Part shown: in pieces, positions 1-7,828 of the stretch
Layout: each line of letters starts with the position of its first letter
Numbering within the stretch: the first letter of the stretch is position 1
DNA from: Rhodanobacter_A agri
Lineage (GTDB): Bacteria; Pseudomonadota; Gammaproteobacteria; Xanthomonadales; Rhodanobacteraceae
NCBI RefSeq assembly: GCF_044904705.1
Contig: NZ_JADIKL010000006.1
Location: 62,001 to 126,000 of the forward strand
Direction: 5' to 3'
Length of the DNA: 64,000 nucleotides
Notes under the pieces: generated by a model
Database searches by the model: none
The model's input: the letters and a program-made list of their open reading frames with translations, nothing else
What the model was told of the DNA's origin: nothing
Position numbers and translations under genes: made by a program

Positions 1-305
1 CCGCGGTGAGCATCCGCGCGGACATCGAACTGCGCAGCGGCATCGAGGATTTCGCCACGCCGCCATGGTGGCGCCTGCTGCTGCAACAGCGCCGCGGCCC
101 GCGCTGGCCGGGCCTGGTCTCCACCCTCACCCGCGCCGCGATGGTCAACAGCGAGGAGACCAGCGAGCACTGCCGCGCACTGGCGCAGCGGCTGATCACC
201 CCGCCGCTCGACCACATCGGCATGTTGGACTGGAAGGACTGGCAGCGCGCCGTGGAGGCGGGTTACCGCGAGACGATGCGCGTGCTCGAGGCCGAACACG
301 CCTGA
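1..305 (+). CDS. C-terminal end of a patatin-like phospholipase (5' end outside window)
   Basis: The reading frame is open from the window edge to TGA at 303-305, so only about 100 C-terminal residues are visible. The tail (TPPWW, a stretch ending SEETSEHCRALAQRL, then LDWKDWQRAVEAGYRE) resembles the end of NTE/RssA-type patatin-like esterases, where lipid-facing residues precede a motif of the form GxLDwxxfdxaVExGYr. The catalytic Gly-x-Ser and Asp-Gly-Gly motifs would lie upstream and cannot be checked. The family call is inference from the tail only; another serine hydrolase is possible. The gene ends 51 bp before the next one, on the same strand. Confidence 0.45.
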   Translation, partial: AVSIRADIELRSGIEDFATPPWWRLLLQQRRGPRWPGLVSTLTRAAMVNSEETSEHCRALAQRLITPPLDHIGMLDWKDWQRAVEAGYRETMRVLEAEHA

Positions 306-356
306 CGCCCCCTCGCGTCGGGAGAAGGACGTTCGCGACAAGGCTAAAATGGGCGG

Positions 357-887
357 ATGAACTCCTTACGCAGCTACAAGGGCATCGCCCCCGTCCTCGG
401 CGAACGCGTCTACGTCGATCCCGCCGCCAGCGTGATCGGCGACGTGGTGCTGGCCGAGGATGTCTCGATCTGGCCCGGCGCGGTACTGCGCGGCGATGTG
501 AACCACATCCGCGTGGGCGCACGCACAAACATCCAGGACGGCGCGATCGTGCACGTGGCGCACGCCGGTCCCTACGGCCCGGGGTATCCCTGCCTGATCG
601 GCGCCGACGTCACCATCGGCCATGCCGCCGTGGTGCACGCCTGCACCATCGAGGACGGCTGCCTGATCGGCATGCACGCCAGCGTGCTGGACGGTGCGGT
701 GGTGAAGAAATACGGCTTCGTGGGCGCCGGCGCGCTGGTGCCGCCGGGCAAGGTGGTTGGCGAGCGCGAGCTGTGGCTGGGCAATCCGGCGAAGTTCGTG
801 CGCATGCTCAGCGACGCCCAGGTCGAACAGCTGCTGTATTCGGCCGCGCACTACGTGCGACTGAAGGACGACTACCTCGCCGGCTGA
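357..887 (+). CDS. gamma-carbonic anhydrase family protein (YrdA/PaaY-like hexapeptide-repeat)
   Basis: A 176-residue left-handed beta-helix protein made of hexapeptide repeats (V-IGDVV-LAEDVSIWPGAVLRGDVN). The three histidines expected to bind metal between subunits are present as H66 in IVHVAH and H89 and H94 in IGHAAVVH. The family forms trimers; members are carbonic anhydrases or related acyl-CoA-linked enzymes, and most YrdA-type proteins have no proven reaction. Length is normal. The ATG at 357 gives the standard N-terminus (SYKGIAPVLGERVYVDP). Family is certain, enzymatic activity is not. Confidence 0.9.
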   Translation: MNSLRSYKGIAPVLGERVYVDPAASVIGDVVLAEDVSIWPGAVLRGDVNHIRVGARTNIQDGAIVHVAHAGPYGPGYPCLIGADVTIGHAAVVHACTIEDGCLIGMHASVLDGAVVKKYGFVGAGALVPPGKVVGERELWLGNPAKFVRMLSDAQVEQLLYSAAHYVRLKDDYLAG

Positions 888-898
888 GCGTTCTCAGC

Positions 899-1444
899 TC
901 ATTGCGCCGTGACTGCGCCCGCCTGCTGTGCGCTGATCGCCGCCGCCTCTTCCGCATGCTTGCGGCCAAGCAGGGTGCGCTGCGCGTCGAGGTAGCCGCC
1001 AAGCAGGGCCAGCTTGTAGTCGCTGGCATTGAGCTCCTCGTGCGCCGGGTCGTACTTGTAGTTGCCGGCGTCGTAGGCACGCAGCAGCTGCAGCTCCCGC
1101 TGCGCATCGTCGAGATTGCCCGCGGCGATCGTCTGCTCCACGTCCGCGCAGCCCGGCTTGAAAGCGTCGCGCAGGTTGCTCAGCGCAGTGCGGTTGTGCG
1201 GGTCGAGCTGCAGCACGCTGAAGTAGAACTCGAATGCGTTGCTGCCCACCGGCGCCAAGCGGCGGCCGTCGTGCATCGCGTCGTCGGCGAGCCCGAGCAG
1301 GACGCGGACGCCGCTGTCGTCCGGCGCCGGGCCGGCATCGGCACGGGCGTTCCAGTGCCACCAGCCGCCGCCGAGCAGGGCCAACAGCACCAGGCCACCC
1401 AGCCATACCGGGCGACGGGAGAAGAATGAGAGGAGAGCTTGCAT
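899..1444 (-). CDS. membrane-anchored protein resembling the cytoplasmic/TPR-like part of xanthomonad TonB-like proteins
   Basis: A 181-residue protein with a short basic N-terminus, one membrane segment at about residues 12-30 (VWLGGLVLLALLGGGWWHW), then a soluble helical region with LGLADDAM, LAPVGSNAFEFYFSVLQLDP and LDDAQRELQLLRAYD. That soluble pattern is one I associate with the N-terminal region of some Xanthomonadales TonB-like energy transducers, but here no proline-rich linker or TonB C-terminal domain follows. It may be a free-standing module or accessory protein; function unknown. It ends 12 bp after the gamma-carbonic-anhydrase gene on the other strand, so the two converge. Confidence 0.65.
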   Translation of the reverse strand: MQALLSFFSRRPVWLGGLVLLALLGGGWWHWNARADAGPAPDDSGVRVLLGLADDAMHDGRRLAPVGSNAFEFYFSVLQLDPHNRTALSNLRDAFKPGCADVEQTIAAGNLDDAQRELQLLRAYDAGNYKYDPAHEELNASDYKLALLGGYLDAQRTLLGRKHAEEAAAISAQQAGAVTAQ

Positions 1445-1469
1445 GACACCCGCGCCTGACCGGAACCAT

Positions 1470-1501
1470 GGCCACGGCCGTCCGCGAGGACGACCGTGGC
1501 C
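1470..1501 (-). terminator. GC-rich hairpin downstream of the PNGase A-like gene
   Basis: Arms 1470-1483 and 1488-1501 form a 14-bp stem with one mismatch and a GCGA loop. It lies between the 3' end of the PNGase A-like gene and the start of the next minus-strand gene. There is no clear T-run, so it may be a rho-independent terminator of weak type or an mRNA end-protecting structure. Confidence 0.35.
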
Positions 1502-1637
1502 GTGGCGGCAAGCTAACGGTGCATCATGTCAACGAGATGACTTGTTCCGCTGCGACCGGGAACGTCCGCCGGGAGTGGCCGGGCAAGCGAGGACCGATTG
1601 CCCGGTCCCTGCTTGCCCGCGTCACGCCCGGGCCAGA

Positions 1638-3500
1638 TCAAGGCAACAGCTGCACGGTCGCTCCGTAGGCGCGAGACGCATATCGCGAAAAACGATCGCG
1701 CCACGAGAGGTTGTTCGAACCCAGCCAGCACGCGCTGCCATCCACCCATCCGGTGAGTGCGTTGTCCTTCGAAGAGATCTTGCGGCTGTAGCACTCGCCG
1801 AAAGTGTCGTTGTAGCGATACGCCTGGTTGCTGTACGTGTCCGTCACCCCGTTGAATTGGTAGTTCGGAGCCGGCCCCAGGAGGACGGTGTTGTTACCGG
1901 TGAACGTATTGTCCAGCGTGGCCGAAGCAGCCAGGGAAAATCCGGGCAACACGGAGACGGATTGCCTGAACCCTTGTTCCTTCACGTCGCTGTATTGCTG
2001 GAAGCTTCCGTCGGCTTGCTGGAAAAAGCCCAGGTTGAGCTTGAGCGGATAGCTGAGCCGCTCGCGAAGAACAATCGCCCTGTGACCATCGGTGCGCGTC
2101 GTCGTCGAATCCACCGTCGAGGTCTGCACGATATTCTCGCCTTCGCTGTTGGCCGGCAATGAATAGTCCTGCGAATTGGAGAAGGCGACGTTCTGTGCCA
2201 CTACCGTTTGCACCACGCCATGCGAGGTGGCTACGACGCCGGTGATGGCGAATTTGCGATTCGAGGTGACGGTGATGTTCCCGCCGGTTACGTTGTTGTT
2301 TGCATCCGTGGTGAGATTCTCGACCACCTGAGGAGCGGGCGCGGCGGTCAAGGTATTCGAAATGACCGATCCGGTGACCTGCTTCGAGCCATGATCGAGA
2401 TACAGCAGCAGGTTGCCGGCCACGGCGAAGTGCTGGTTCGCATTGAATACGCTCAGCGAAACGCTGTGCGGCTTGCCGTCATCGAGCACGCCGGCGAACG
2501 GCGTGAGATCGACGCGATACGGTACGAACGACAAGGTCTGTACCCCAGGTATGGGCTCCCACAGCCAAGGATTGCCGGTGCCCCCGGTGTAGATCCACGG
2601 GTATACCGGCGCGACGCCGGCCGGCTGGCCGTCGATGCTGACTTCGGTTTCGCGAAATGCCGTGTTGTTGCAGCCGAAGAAGCTCAGGTTCCCCTGATCG
2701 TTCGGATTGCAGGAGTACCAGATTTCATCGTTGCTCTGGCTTTGCGCATAGACATCCAGGTAGGCGCGTTCGATGTTTCTCGGCAGCGACGCGTAGCTCG
2801 CCGTGTACTGGTCGGTGGTCGTGTTCAAGGCATACGTCCCGTTCGCCGGATCCGGATTCATCGACAGCACGACATCCGGACGTGGCTGCCGATGATCGTC
2901 GGCGTCATTCCCATGGCCGTTGCCACGATTTTCGTGCGCGTTGCCATGCACCCGCGGATAGAAGTACAGGGACGCCGAACCGCTGAGCTTGCCGTCGTAC
3001 GGCCCCTCCACGTAGTTGACGAAGTCGGAATGTCCTGCCTGTTGGGCCATGAACACCGCGCTGTAATCGGTCACATCCCGCTCGATATGCCAGGTCGTGG
3101 CATTGGGCGGTGCGACGCTGGGTTCCTGCGTGGTGCCGAAATAGAGAATCGCGCCACCCAGCCAGATGGACCCGGTGCGATCGAACTGATTGGTGCCGAG
3201 CATGCTGACATCGACGCTGAGCACGACTTTTTCCCAGGGGCCAGGGCATCCGGCTGGCGGCGTGTAGTTGATCGGCGTCGGACCGCTCGGGTTGTCGAAC
3301 GACGCGTTGGTGTACAGCGGAACGACGCAAGGCGTCGTCGGTGGCCGTGGCACGGTCGGATCAGCCGTGGCCACGTTGTGCGAGCCGATCGTCAGGGATT
3401 GCGCAAAAGCACCCGAGAAACCGCCGCACGCCAACATCGCCAAAGCGCACTGCGCCATGGGAAGTTTCAAGCTCCGAACAGAATGCAAACGAGTCGACAT
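1638..3500 (-). CDS. secreted PNGase A-like peptide-N-glycosidase
   Basis: Member of the peptide-N4-(N-acetyl-beta-glucosaminyl)asparagine amidase A family, which releases N-glycans from glycoproteins. Starting at ATG 3500 the protein has 620 residues: a signal peptide (about residues 1-34, ending SGAFAQ), then the family blocks FDRTGSIWLGG plus TTQEPS near residue 105, YPWIYTGGTGNPWLWEP near 300, and YRVDLTPFAGVLDDGKPH near 325. The longer open frame upstream is rejected because an AAAGGGGA ribosome site sits just before 3500. A His/Asn-rich segment (NAHENRGNGHGNDADDH) interrupts the first domain near residue 200. Export to periplasm or medium is expected; substrates would be plant or fungal glycoproteins (inference). 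Confidence 0.85.
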   Translation of the reverse strand: MSTRLHSVRSLKLPMAQCALAMLACGGFSGAFAQSLTIGSHNVATADPTVPRPPTTPCVVPLYTNASFDNPSGPTPINYTPPAGCPGPWEKVVLSVDVSMLGTNQFDRTGSIWLGGAILYFGTTQEPSVAPPNATTWHIERDVTDYSAVFMAQQAGHSDFVNYVEGPYDGKLSGSASLYFYPRVHGNAHENRGNGHGNDADDHRQPRPDVVLSMNPDPANGTYALNTTTDQYTASYASLPRNIERAYLDVYAQSQSNDEIWYSCNPNDQGNLSFFGCNNTAFRETEVSIDGQPAGVAPVYPWIYTGGTGNPWLWEPIPGVQTLSFVPYRVDLTPFAGVLDDGKPHSVSLSVFNANQHFAVAGNLLLYLDHGSKQVTGSVISNTLTAAPAPQVVENLTTDANNNVTGGNITVTSNRKFAITGVVATSHGVVQTVVAQNVAFSNSQDYSLPANSEGENIVQTSTVDSTTTRTDGHRAIVLRERLSYPLKLNLGFFQQADGSFQQYSDVKEQGFRQSVSVLPGFSLAASATLDNTFTGNNTVLLGPAPNYQFNGVTDTYSNQAYRYNDTFGECYSRKISSKDNALTGWVDGSACWLGSNNLSWRDRFSRYASRAYGATVQLLP

Positions 3501-3514
3501 GGCTCTATCCCCTT

Positions 3515-3643
3515 TCATCGCGTCATCGGATCGGCGGCGGTCACGTTGGTCGAGCCGACCGGGTTGGCGGCTACGGCATTGCAGGCAAACCACGTCAGCC
3601 CGGCGGCGGCCAGGCAACGACTGAACATCCCCATGCACAGCAT
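3515..3643 (-). CDS. 42-residue signal-peptide ORF resembling the N-terminus of the downstream PNGase A-like protein
   Basis: From ATG 3643 (AAGGGG ribosome site 8 bases upstream) the frame encodes MLCMGMFSRCLAAAGLTWFA followed by CNAVAANPVGSTNVTAADPMTR, a Sec-type signal peptide and a short tail. The tail GSTNVTAADP parallels GSHNVATADP at the mature N-terminus of the next gene, and the ribosome sites are alike (AAGGGGT and AAAGGGGA). It stops with TGA at 3515-3517, directly before that gene's ribosome site. It looks like a partial tandem duplication of the gene's 5' end, or a leader peptide coupled to it. Whether it is translated is unknown. Confidence 0.5.
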   Translation of the reverse strand: MLCMGMFSRCLAAAGLTWFACNAVAANPVGSTNVTAADPMTR

Positions 3644-3666
3644 GTGATTACCCCTTGCGTACGGAC

Positions 3667-3697
3667 CTGCCCGATGATGCTTCGAATCATCGCGGGC
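3667..3697. other. inverted repeat in the 5' region of the PNGase A-like gene
   Basis: CGATGAT (3672-3678) and ATCATCG (3686-3692) pair across 7 bases, and GGGC-type flanks extend the pairing with a 2-base bulge. It lies 24 bp or more before the short ORF at 3643 and 120 bp after the end of aroE. It could be an operator for the glycosidase unit or a weak terminator for aroE. The rest of 3644-3812 shows nothing I can name. Confidence 0.35.
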
Positions 3698-3812
3698 AAG
3701 CCCCGTCACCCCCTGCGCCGGACATGCTGGCACCGGGATTTTTAGACGGGGTCAAATCCGGCTGCGTGTTTTCTTGCGGTCACGATCCCTGGCAGTCGAC
3801 GGCTTTTGCCGC

Positions 3813-4640
3813 TCAGCCGGCGCGCAAGGACTGGTACACCGGCTCGGTATCGGGCCGCTTGCCATGCCACAGCTCGAACGCCTCGGCTGCCTGCTCCACC
3901 AGCATGCCGAGGCCGTCCCACGCATAACGCGCACCCGCCGCCCTGGCCCATGCGACGAAATCGATCGCGGCCGCGCCATAGGCAAGGTCGTAGCAAAGCG
4001 CACGCGCGCCCACCAGCGACATCGGCAGTTTCAGTCCACCACCCAACACGCCGGCCGAGGTGGCGTTGACGATCAGGTCGTAGCTGCCAAGCTCGGCGAG
4101 GTCGTGCCAGTAGCGGGTATGCACGCGGGCGGGTTCGCCGATGGCATCGGCCAGCGCGTCGGCGGTTTCCGGCGTGCGGTTGACGATGGTGAGCGTCTGC
4201 ACGCCCGCATCCAGCAGCGACCACGCCACCGCACGCGCCGCGCCCCCCGCACCCAGCAGCAACGCGTCGTGGCCACGCAGGTCCACGCGATGGCGGTCGG
4301 TGATATCGCGCACCAGGCCGGCGCCGTCGGTGTTGTGCGCGGCAAGCCGGCCATCGGGCAGGCGCGCGAGCACGTTCGCGGTGCCGGCGCGTGTCGCCGC
4401 TTTGCTGCGTTCGTCCGCCAGCGCAAACGCTGCGCCCTTGTGCGGCAGGGTGACGTTGGCACCCGCGCCGCCCGCGGCAAAGAACTGCCGCACTGCCGCG
4501 GCGAAGGCCTCCGGCGCGGCATCGATGGTGCCGTACTCCAGCGCGATCCCGAGTTGCCGAGCGAAGGCCTGATGGATACGCGGCGACAGCGAATGCGCGA
4601 TCGGGTGGCCGAACACGGCGTACTGGGAGGGCTGGCTCAT
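3813..4640 (-). CDS. aroE: shikimate dehydrogenase (NADP+)
   Basis: Reduces 3-dehydroshikimate to shikimate in the cytoplasmic aromatic amino-acid pathway. The 275-residue protein carries the substrate-binding FGHPIAHSLSPRIHQAF at the N-terminus, the catalytic Lys in NVTLPHKGAAF, Asp in NTDGAGL, and the NADP Rossmann motif LLLGAGGAARA near residue 130, followed by NRTPETA that selects NADP. Length matches AroE. ATG 4640 is chosen because AGGAG sits 8 bases upstream; a longer frame to 5033 has no support. A small membrane-protein gene diverges from it. Confidence 0.96.
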   Translation of the reverse strand: MSQPSQYAVFGHPIAHSLSPRIHQAFARQLGIALEYGTIDAAPEAFAAAVRQFFAAGGAGANVTLPHKGAAFALADERSKAATRAGTANVLARLPDGRLAAHNTDGAGLVRDITDRHRVDLRGHDALLLGAGGAARAVAWSLLDAGVQTLTIVNRTPETADALADAIGEPARVHTRYWHDLAELGSYDLIVNATSAGVLGGGLKLPMSLVGARALCYDLAYGAAAIDFVAWARAAGARYAWDGLGMLVEQAAEAFELWHGKRPDTEPVYQSLRAG

Positions 4641-4790
4641 GCGGTGCTCCTGAGGTAGGGGGTCATTGTATGGGGCGCGGCGTGTCTGGACCCTTTCCGT
4701 CAATCTGCCCGGAGACGGCAAGGCGGACCGTCGCAGGTTCTGAGATGGCATCCCGGCAAGCTGCATCCATCGTCCAGCGAGGAAGCCGCC

Positions 4791-5027
4791 ATGCGCCCCA
4801 CCGCCATCGACCAGCGTCGTCACGAGCGCCTGCTCGGCATCGCCCTGTTGTGGCTCGCCAGCGGCGGCGCGTTGCTCGTCACTACTTTGGTGCCAGCGCA
4901 CACCGCGCTGCTGGGTTGGGCGCCGATGCTCTGGCTGCTGGTGGCGCCGCTGGCACTGCTGCTGGTCCTCGAACCGGGCCTGCCGCGCCAGCTTTTCGCG
5001 CAGCGGCGGGCACACCGCAGACATTGA
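4791..5027 (+). CDS. small membrane protein, function unknown
   Basis: A 78-residue ORF with a good ribosome site (GAGGAAG 7 bases before ATG). It has a charged N-terminus (DQRRHERLLG), two hydrophobic segments at about residues 14-34 and 40-61, and a basic C-terminus (RQLFAQRRAHRRH), giving a hairpin inner-membrane topology with both ends inside. No family recognised. It diverges from aroE. Confidence 0.6.
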   Translation: MRPTAIDQRRHERLLGIALLWLASGGALLVTTLVPAHTALLGWAPMLWLLVAPLALLLVLEPGLPRQLFAQRRAHRRH

Positions 5028-5048
5028 TTCCATCTGGCAGTGGAATGC

Positions 5049-5128
5049 CTGCGGCCGGGATGCCGCAGTTCAGGGAGTGTCGATGCAAGGAACCGCGTCC
5101 GTCGCTGGCCGCCGCAGGGATGCGGCGG
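5049..5128. terminator. two hairpins in the convergent gap before the ATP-grasp gene
   Basis: CTGCGGC (5049-5055) pairs with GCCGCAG (5062-5068), and CCGCCGCA (5109-5116) pairs with TGCGGCGG (5121-5128). The first follows the small membrane-protein gene on the plus strand, the second follows the ATP-grasp gene on the minus strand. Neither has a strong T-run. They probably separate the two convergent transcripts. Confidence 0.4.
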
Positions 5129-5139
5129 GCGGCGACCAT

Positions 5140-6624
5140 CTAATGGCCGATGCCCTGCCGCTTGCGTTCCATCCGGCGCAGGAATTCCTGCATCACGCGC
5201 AGGTACAGCTCGCCGCCGAGATGCGCGTCTTCGACACCGGCATCGATCGAGGGATTGTCATTGACCTCGATCACCACCGGCTTGTCGCCGACCTGCTTGA
5301 GGTCCACGCCGTAGAAGCCGTGGCCCACCGCGCTGGTGGCCTTGAGCGCCAGCTTCACCACCTCGGACGGCGCACGGTCCACCGGCAGCGTCTCGAAACC
5401 ACCCGACTTCGCGTCGCCCTTGGCGGCGTGGTTGTAGATCTGCCAGTGCCCGCGCGACATGTAGTACTTGCAGGCGTACAGCGGCTCGCGGTTGAGCACG
5501 CCGATGCGCCAGTCGAATTCGGTGTAGACGTATTCCTGCGCCAGCAGCAGCGCGCTGTGCTGGAATAGTTCGCCGCTGGCTTTGTCCAGCGCCGCCTCGC
5601 TCTCCACCTTGACCACGCCGCGCGAGAACGAGCCGTCGGGAATCTTCAGCACCAGCGGGTAGCCCAGCCGTGCGGCGACTTCCTTCATGCCCCTGCTGTC
5701 GTCGCGGTAGAGAATCTCGGTGCGCGGCACGGCCAGCTTGCGCGAGACCATCAAGTCGTTGAGGAAGATCTTGTTCGTGCAGCGCAGGATCGAGGCCGGG
5801 TCGTCGATCACCACCATGCCTTCCTTTTCCGCACGATGGGCGAAGCGGTAGGTGTGGTTGTCGCTGGCGGTGGTCTCGCGGATGAACAGGCCGTCGTATT
5901 CGGCAAGGCGCTGGTAGTCGTTCTTGCCGATGGTGTCGACCTCGATGCCGAGCTCCTTGCCGGCGGCAACGAACTGCTTCAGCGCCTTCCGGTTCGACGG
6001 CGGCATCTGCTCGTTGGGGTCGACCAGCATCGCCAGGTCGTAGCGGTACAGCTTGCGCGCGCGCGGCTTGCGCCACAGCTTGCGCGAGAAGCGATCCAGC
6101 TCCTCGGCGAACGCGTCTTCCTGGGCGTCGTCCAGCGTGTGCAGGCCCACCGGCTTGATCGAGCTGACCTGCCACACGCGGTCGCGCTCGAATTCGATGC
6201 GCAGCAGCGGGCAAGGGAAGGATTCGAACACCTGCCGCGACAGATCCTGCAACGCGGGGTAGGCGGTCTCGCCGAAGTAGACCAGGATGCCGAAGTCGGT
6301 AGTGTCGCGGCCACCGGCGGGCAGGAAGTGGGTGAGCTTCTGGTTGAGGTCGTCGATGTCCACGCCGTACAGCGAACGCCGGCCCAGATCGTTGATCGTA
6401 CGCACCGAGGGCATCACCTTGTGCCCGCGCGCCTCGGCCAGCAGCGACACGTAGTAGCCGGTGCCCAGGTACTTGTAGCTGCGGCACAGGTTGATCACGT
6501 GGGTGCGCTCGTCGTCGCTGCCCGCCGGCTCGCGCAGGTAGTCCATGGCGCTGACCACGTCCACGGACGGGTAGTAGGAGCCCCAGTCAGAGGCTTTCTC
6601 GACCACGATGACCAGACGGGCCAT
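5140..6624 (-). CDS. RimK-like ATP-grasp ligase with N-terminal RLAN domain
   Basis: A 494-residue cytoplasmic protein: an RLAN-type N-terminal domain (about 1-200; RLVIVVEKASDW, then INLCRSYKYLGTGYYVSLLAEARG), a linker, and a RimK-like ATP-grasp domain from about 290. ATP-grasp hallmarks include VLKIPDGSFSRGV for the nucleotide loop, YTEFDWRIGVLN, and the metal-binding FYGVDLKQVGDKPVVIEVNDNPS near the C-terminus. Relatives are predicted to ligate amino acids to peptides or proteins; no substrate is established. ATG 6624 gives the conserved MARLVIVVEK start, though the ribosome site is weak. The divergent GNAT gene is its usual genomic partner. Confidence 0.88.
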   Translation of the reverse strand: MARLVIVVEKASDWGSYYPSVDVVSAMDYLREPAGSDDERTHVINLCRSYKYLGTGYYVSLLAEARGHKVMPSVRTINDLGRRSLYGVDIDDLNQKLTHFLPAGGRDTTDFGILVYFGETAYPALQDLSRQVFESFPCPLLRIEFERDRVWQVSSIKPVGLHTLDDAQEDAFAEELDRFSRKLWRKPRARKLYRYDLAMLVDPNEQMPPSNRKALKQFVAAGKELGIEVDTIGKNDYQRLAEYDGLFIRETTASDNHTYRFAHRAEKEGMVVIDDPASILRCTNKIFLNDLMVSRKLAVPRTEILYRDDSRGMKEVAARLGYPLVLKIPDGSFSRGVVKVESEAALDKASGELFQHSALLLAQEYVYTEFDWRIGVLNREPLYACKYYMSRGHWQIYNHAAKGDAKSGGFETLPVDRAPSEVVKLALKATSAVGHGFYGVDLKQVGDKPVVIEVNDNPSIDAGVEDAHLGGELYLRVMQEFLRRMERKRQGIGH

Positions 6625-6855
6625 GTCACCACTCAGGCTTGCGATTGCGGGAACGCCCCGCGTGCGGGGCGGCGGGGAGCGCGAGCGCGCAGTGTCGCAC
6701 AGCGCAGCCGCGCCACGGGCCGTGGCACTGAACCTTTTCTGAGTGCCCGCGCCGCGGCGCGATTGCCGCACTGGTGATGGCGCACTACAGTCCGCCCCGG
6801 TCGCCGGCCCCGCCGCGCGACCGGCCGCACCCTCCGCCACACGAGGCCGTGATCC

Positions 6856-7332
6856 ATGACGCCAGCCGCCGCCGTGCGCATCCGTTCCGCCGAACTCTCC
6901 GACCTCGACGACCTGGTGGCATTGGAGGAGCACAGCTTCGACAGCGACCGGCTGAGCCGCGCGCAATTCCGCCGCCATCTAGACAGCGACAGCGCCAAGG
7001 TGCTGGTCGCCAGCACCGGCCCGCACCGCTTCCTCGGCACTGCGGTGCTGTTCTTCCGCAAGCGCAGCGGCGTGGCGCGGCTGTATTCGATCGCCACCCA
7101 CCACGAGGCGCGCGGTCAGGGCGTGGGCAGTGCCTTGCTCGACGCCGCTGAACGGCTGGCGCGCCGTCGACACTGCCGTGCGCTGCGGCTGGAAGTGCGG
7201 GCCGACAACCACGGCGCCGCGCGCCTGTACGAGCGGCTGGGTTACCGCCGCATCGGCCACGCCGCGGGCTACTACGAGGACGGCGCCGACGCCTGGCGCT
7301 ACGAAAAGCTGCTGGTCATGCAGGATGCATGA
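6856..7332 (+). CDS. GNAT-family N-acetyltransferase linked to the RLAN ligase
   Basis: A 158-residue single-domain acetyltransferase. The acetyl-CoA loop is ARGQGVGSALL near residue 87, preceded by VARLYSIATHHE and followed by LRLEVRADNHGAARLYERLGY. This sequence resembles the GNAT half of the GNAT/C39-like-peptidase fusion often encoded next to RLAN ATP-grasp genes; here the protein stops right after the GNAT fold (YYEDGADAWRYEKLLVMQDA) and has no peptidase. It is divergent from the ligase across about 230 bp, which must hold both promoters. The acyl acceptor is unknown. Confidence 0.88.
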   Translation: MTPAAAVRIRSAELSDLDDLVALEEHSFDSDRLSRAQFRRHLDSDSAKVLVASTGPHRFLGTAVLFFRKRSGVARLYSIATHHEARGQGVGSALLDAAERLARRRHCRALRLEVRADNHGAARLYERLGYRRIGHAAGYYEDGADAWRYEKLLVMQDA

Positions 7333-7339
7333 CATCCCG

Positions 7340-7371
7340 CACGGCCTTGCCGCGCCCGCGGCAAGGCCGTG
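7340..7371. terminator. strong bidirectional hairpin terminator
   Basis: CACGGCCTTGCCGCG (7340-7354) and CGCGGCAAGGCCGTG (7357-7371) are perfect 15-base complements, with the innermost pairs forming the loop. It sits between the ends of two convergent genes (7332 and 7396). GTGTGGTT follows on the plus strand. It most likely stops transcription both ways. Confidence 0.7.
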
Positions 7372-7395
7372 TGGTTCAAGCTTGCGGCGCAACCA

Positions 7396-7674
7396 TCACT
7401 TGCGGTTGTGGTTCGCCGCTTCCGCCGCCGCCTTGAGTTCGCGGTTGGCCTGATCGAGCAGGTCCTTGGCCTTCGCCGCATGACCATCCATGTCCCATTC
7501 GTTGGCCTGCTGCGCGGCGGCGATGCGCTGGTAGGCCTGGTCGGTCAGCCGCTGCGCCGCGGCGATGTTCGGGTGGCGATGGGCACTGACATCGCGGACC
7601 GGCTGCCCGGCGAACACGGCGACGGCGACCAGCGACAGCGTGGCGGTCAGGACGACCCCTGCGAGCTTCTTCAT
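7396..7674 (-). CDS. small secreted/periplasmic protein, helical, function unknown
   Basis: From ATG 7674 the protein has 92 residues: a signal peptide (MKKLAGVVLTATLSLVAVAVFA, cut before GQPV), then a helical region with HPNIAAAQRLTDQAYQRI and AKDLLDQANRELKAAAEAA. GGGGAA lies 7 bases before 7674, which favours it over the ATG two codons earlier. The charged helical repeat suggests a small periplasmic coiled protein; I do not recognise a characterised family. It ends 24 bp from the terminator shared with the GNAT gene. Confidence 0.7.
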   Translation of the reverse strand: MKKLAGVVLTATLSLVAVAVFAGQPVRDVSAHRHPNIAAAQRLTDQAYQRIAAAQQANEWDMDGHAAKAKDLLDQANRELKAAAEAANHNRK

Positions 7675-7828
7675 GTGCATTTCCCCGGTGGAGTGGATGC
7701 CCGAGCGCGCAAGCCGTGGCCGCCCCTCGTGGCGAGGCGAATCTAGCGCGGCCGCGATTCAAGTTCCTGCGCCGCATTTGTCCGCCGGATGGTGCGCGGC
7801 GCCCGCGCATCGACGCACAGCGGCGAAC

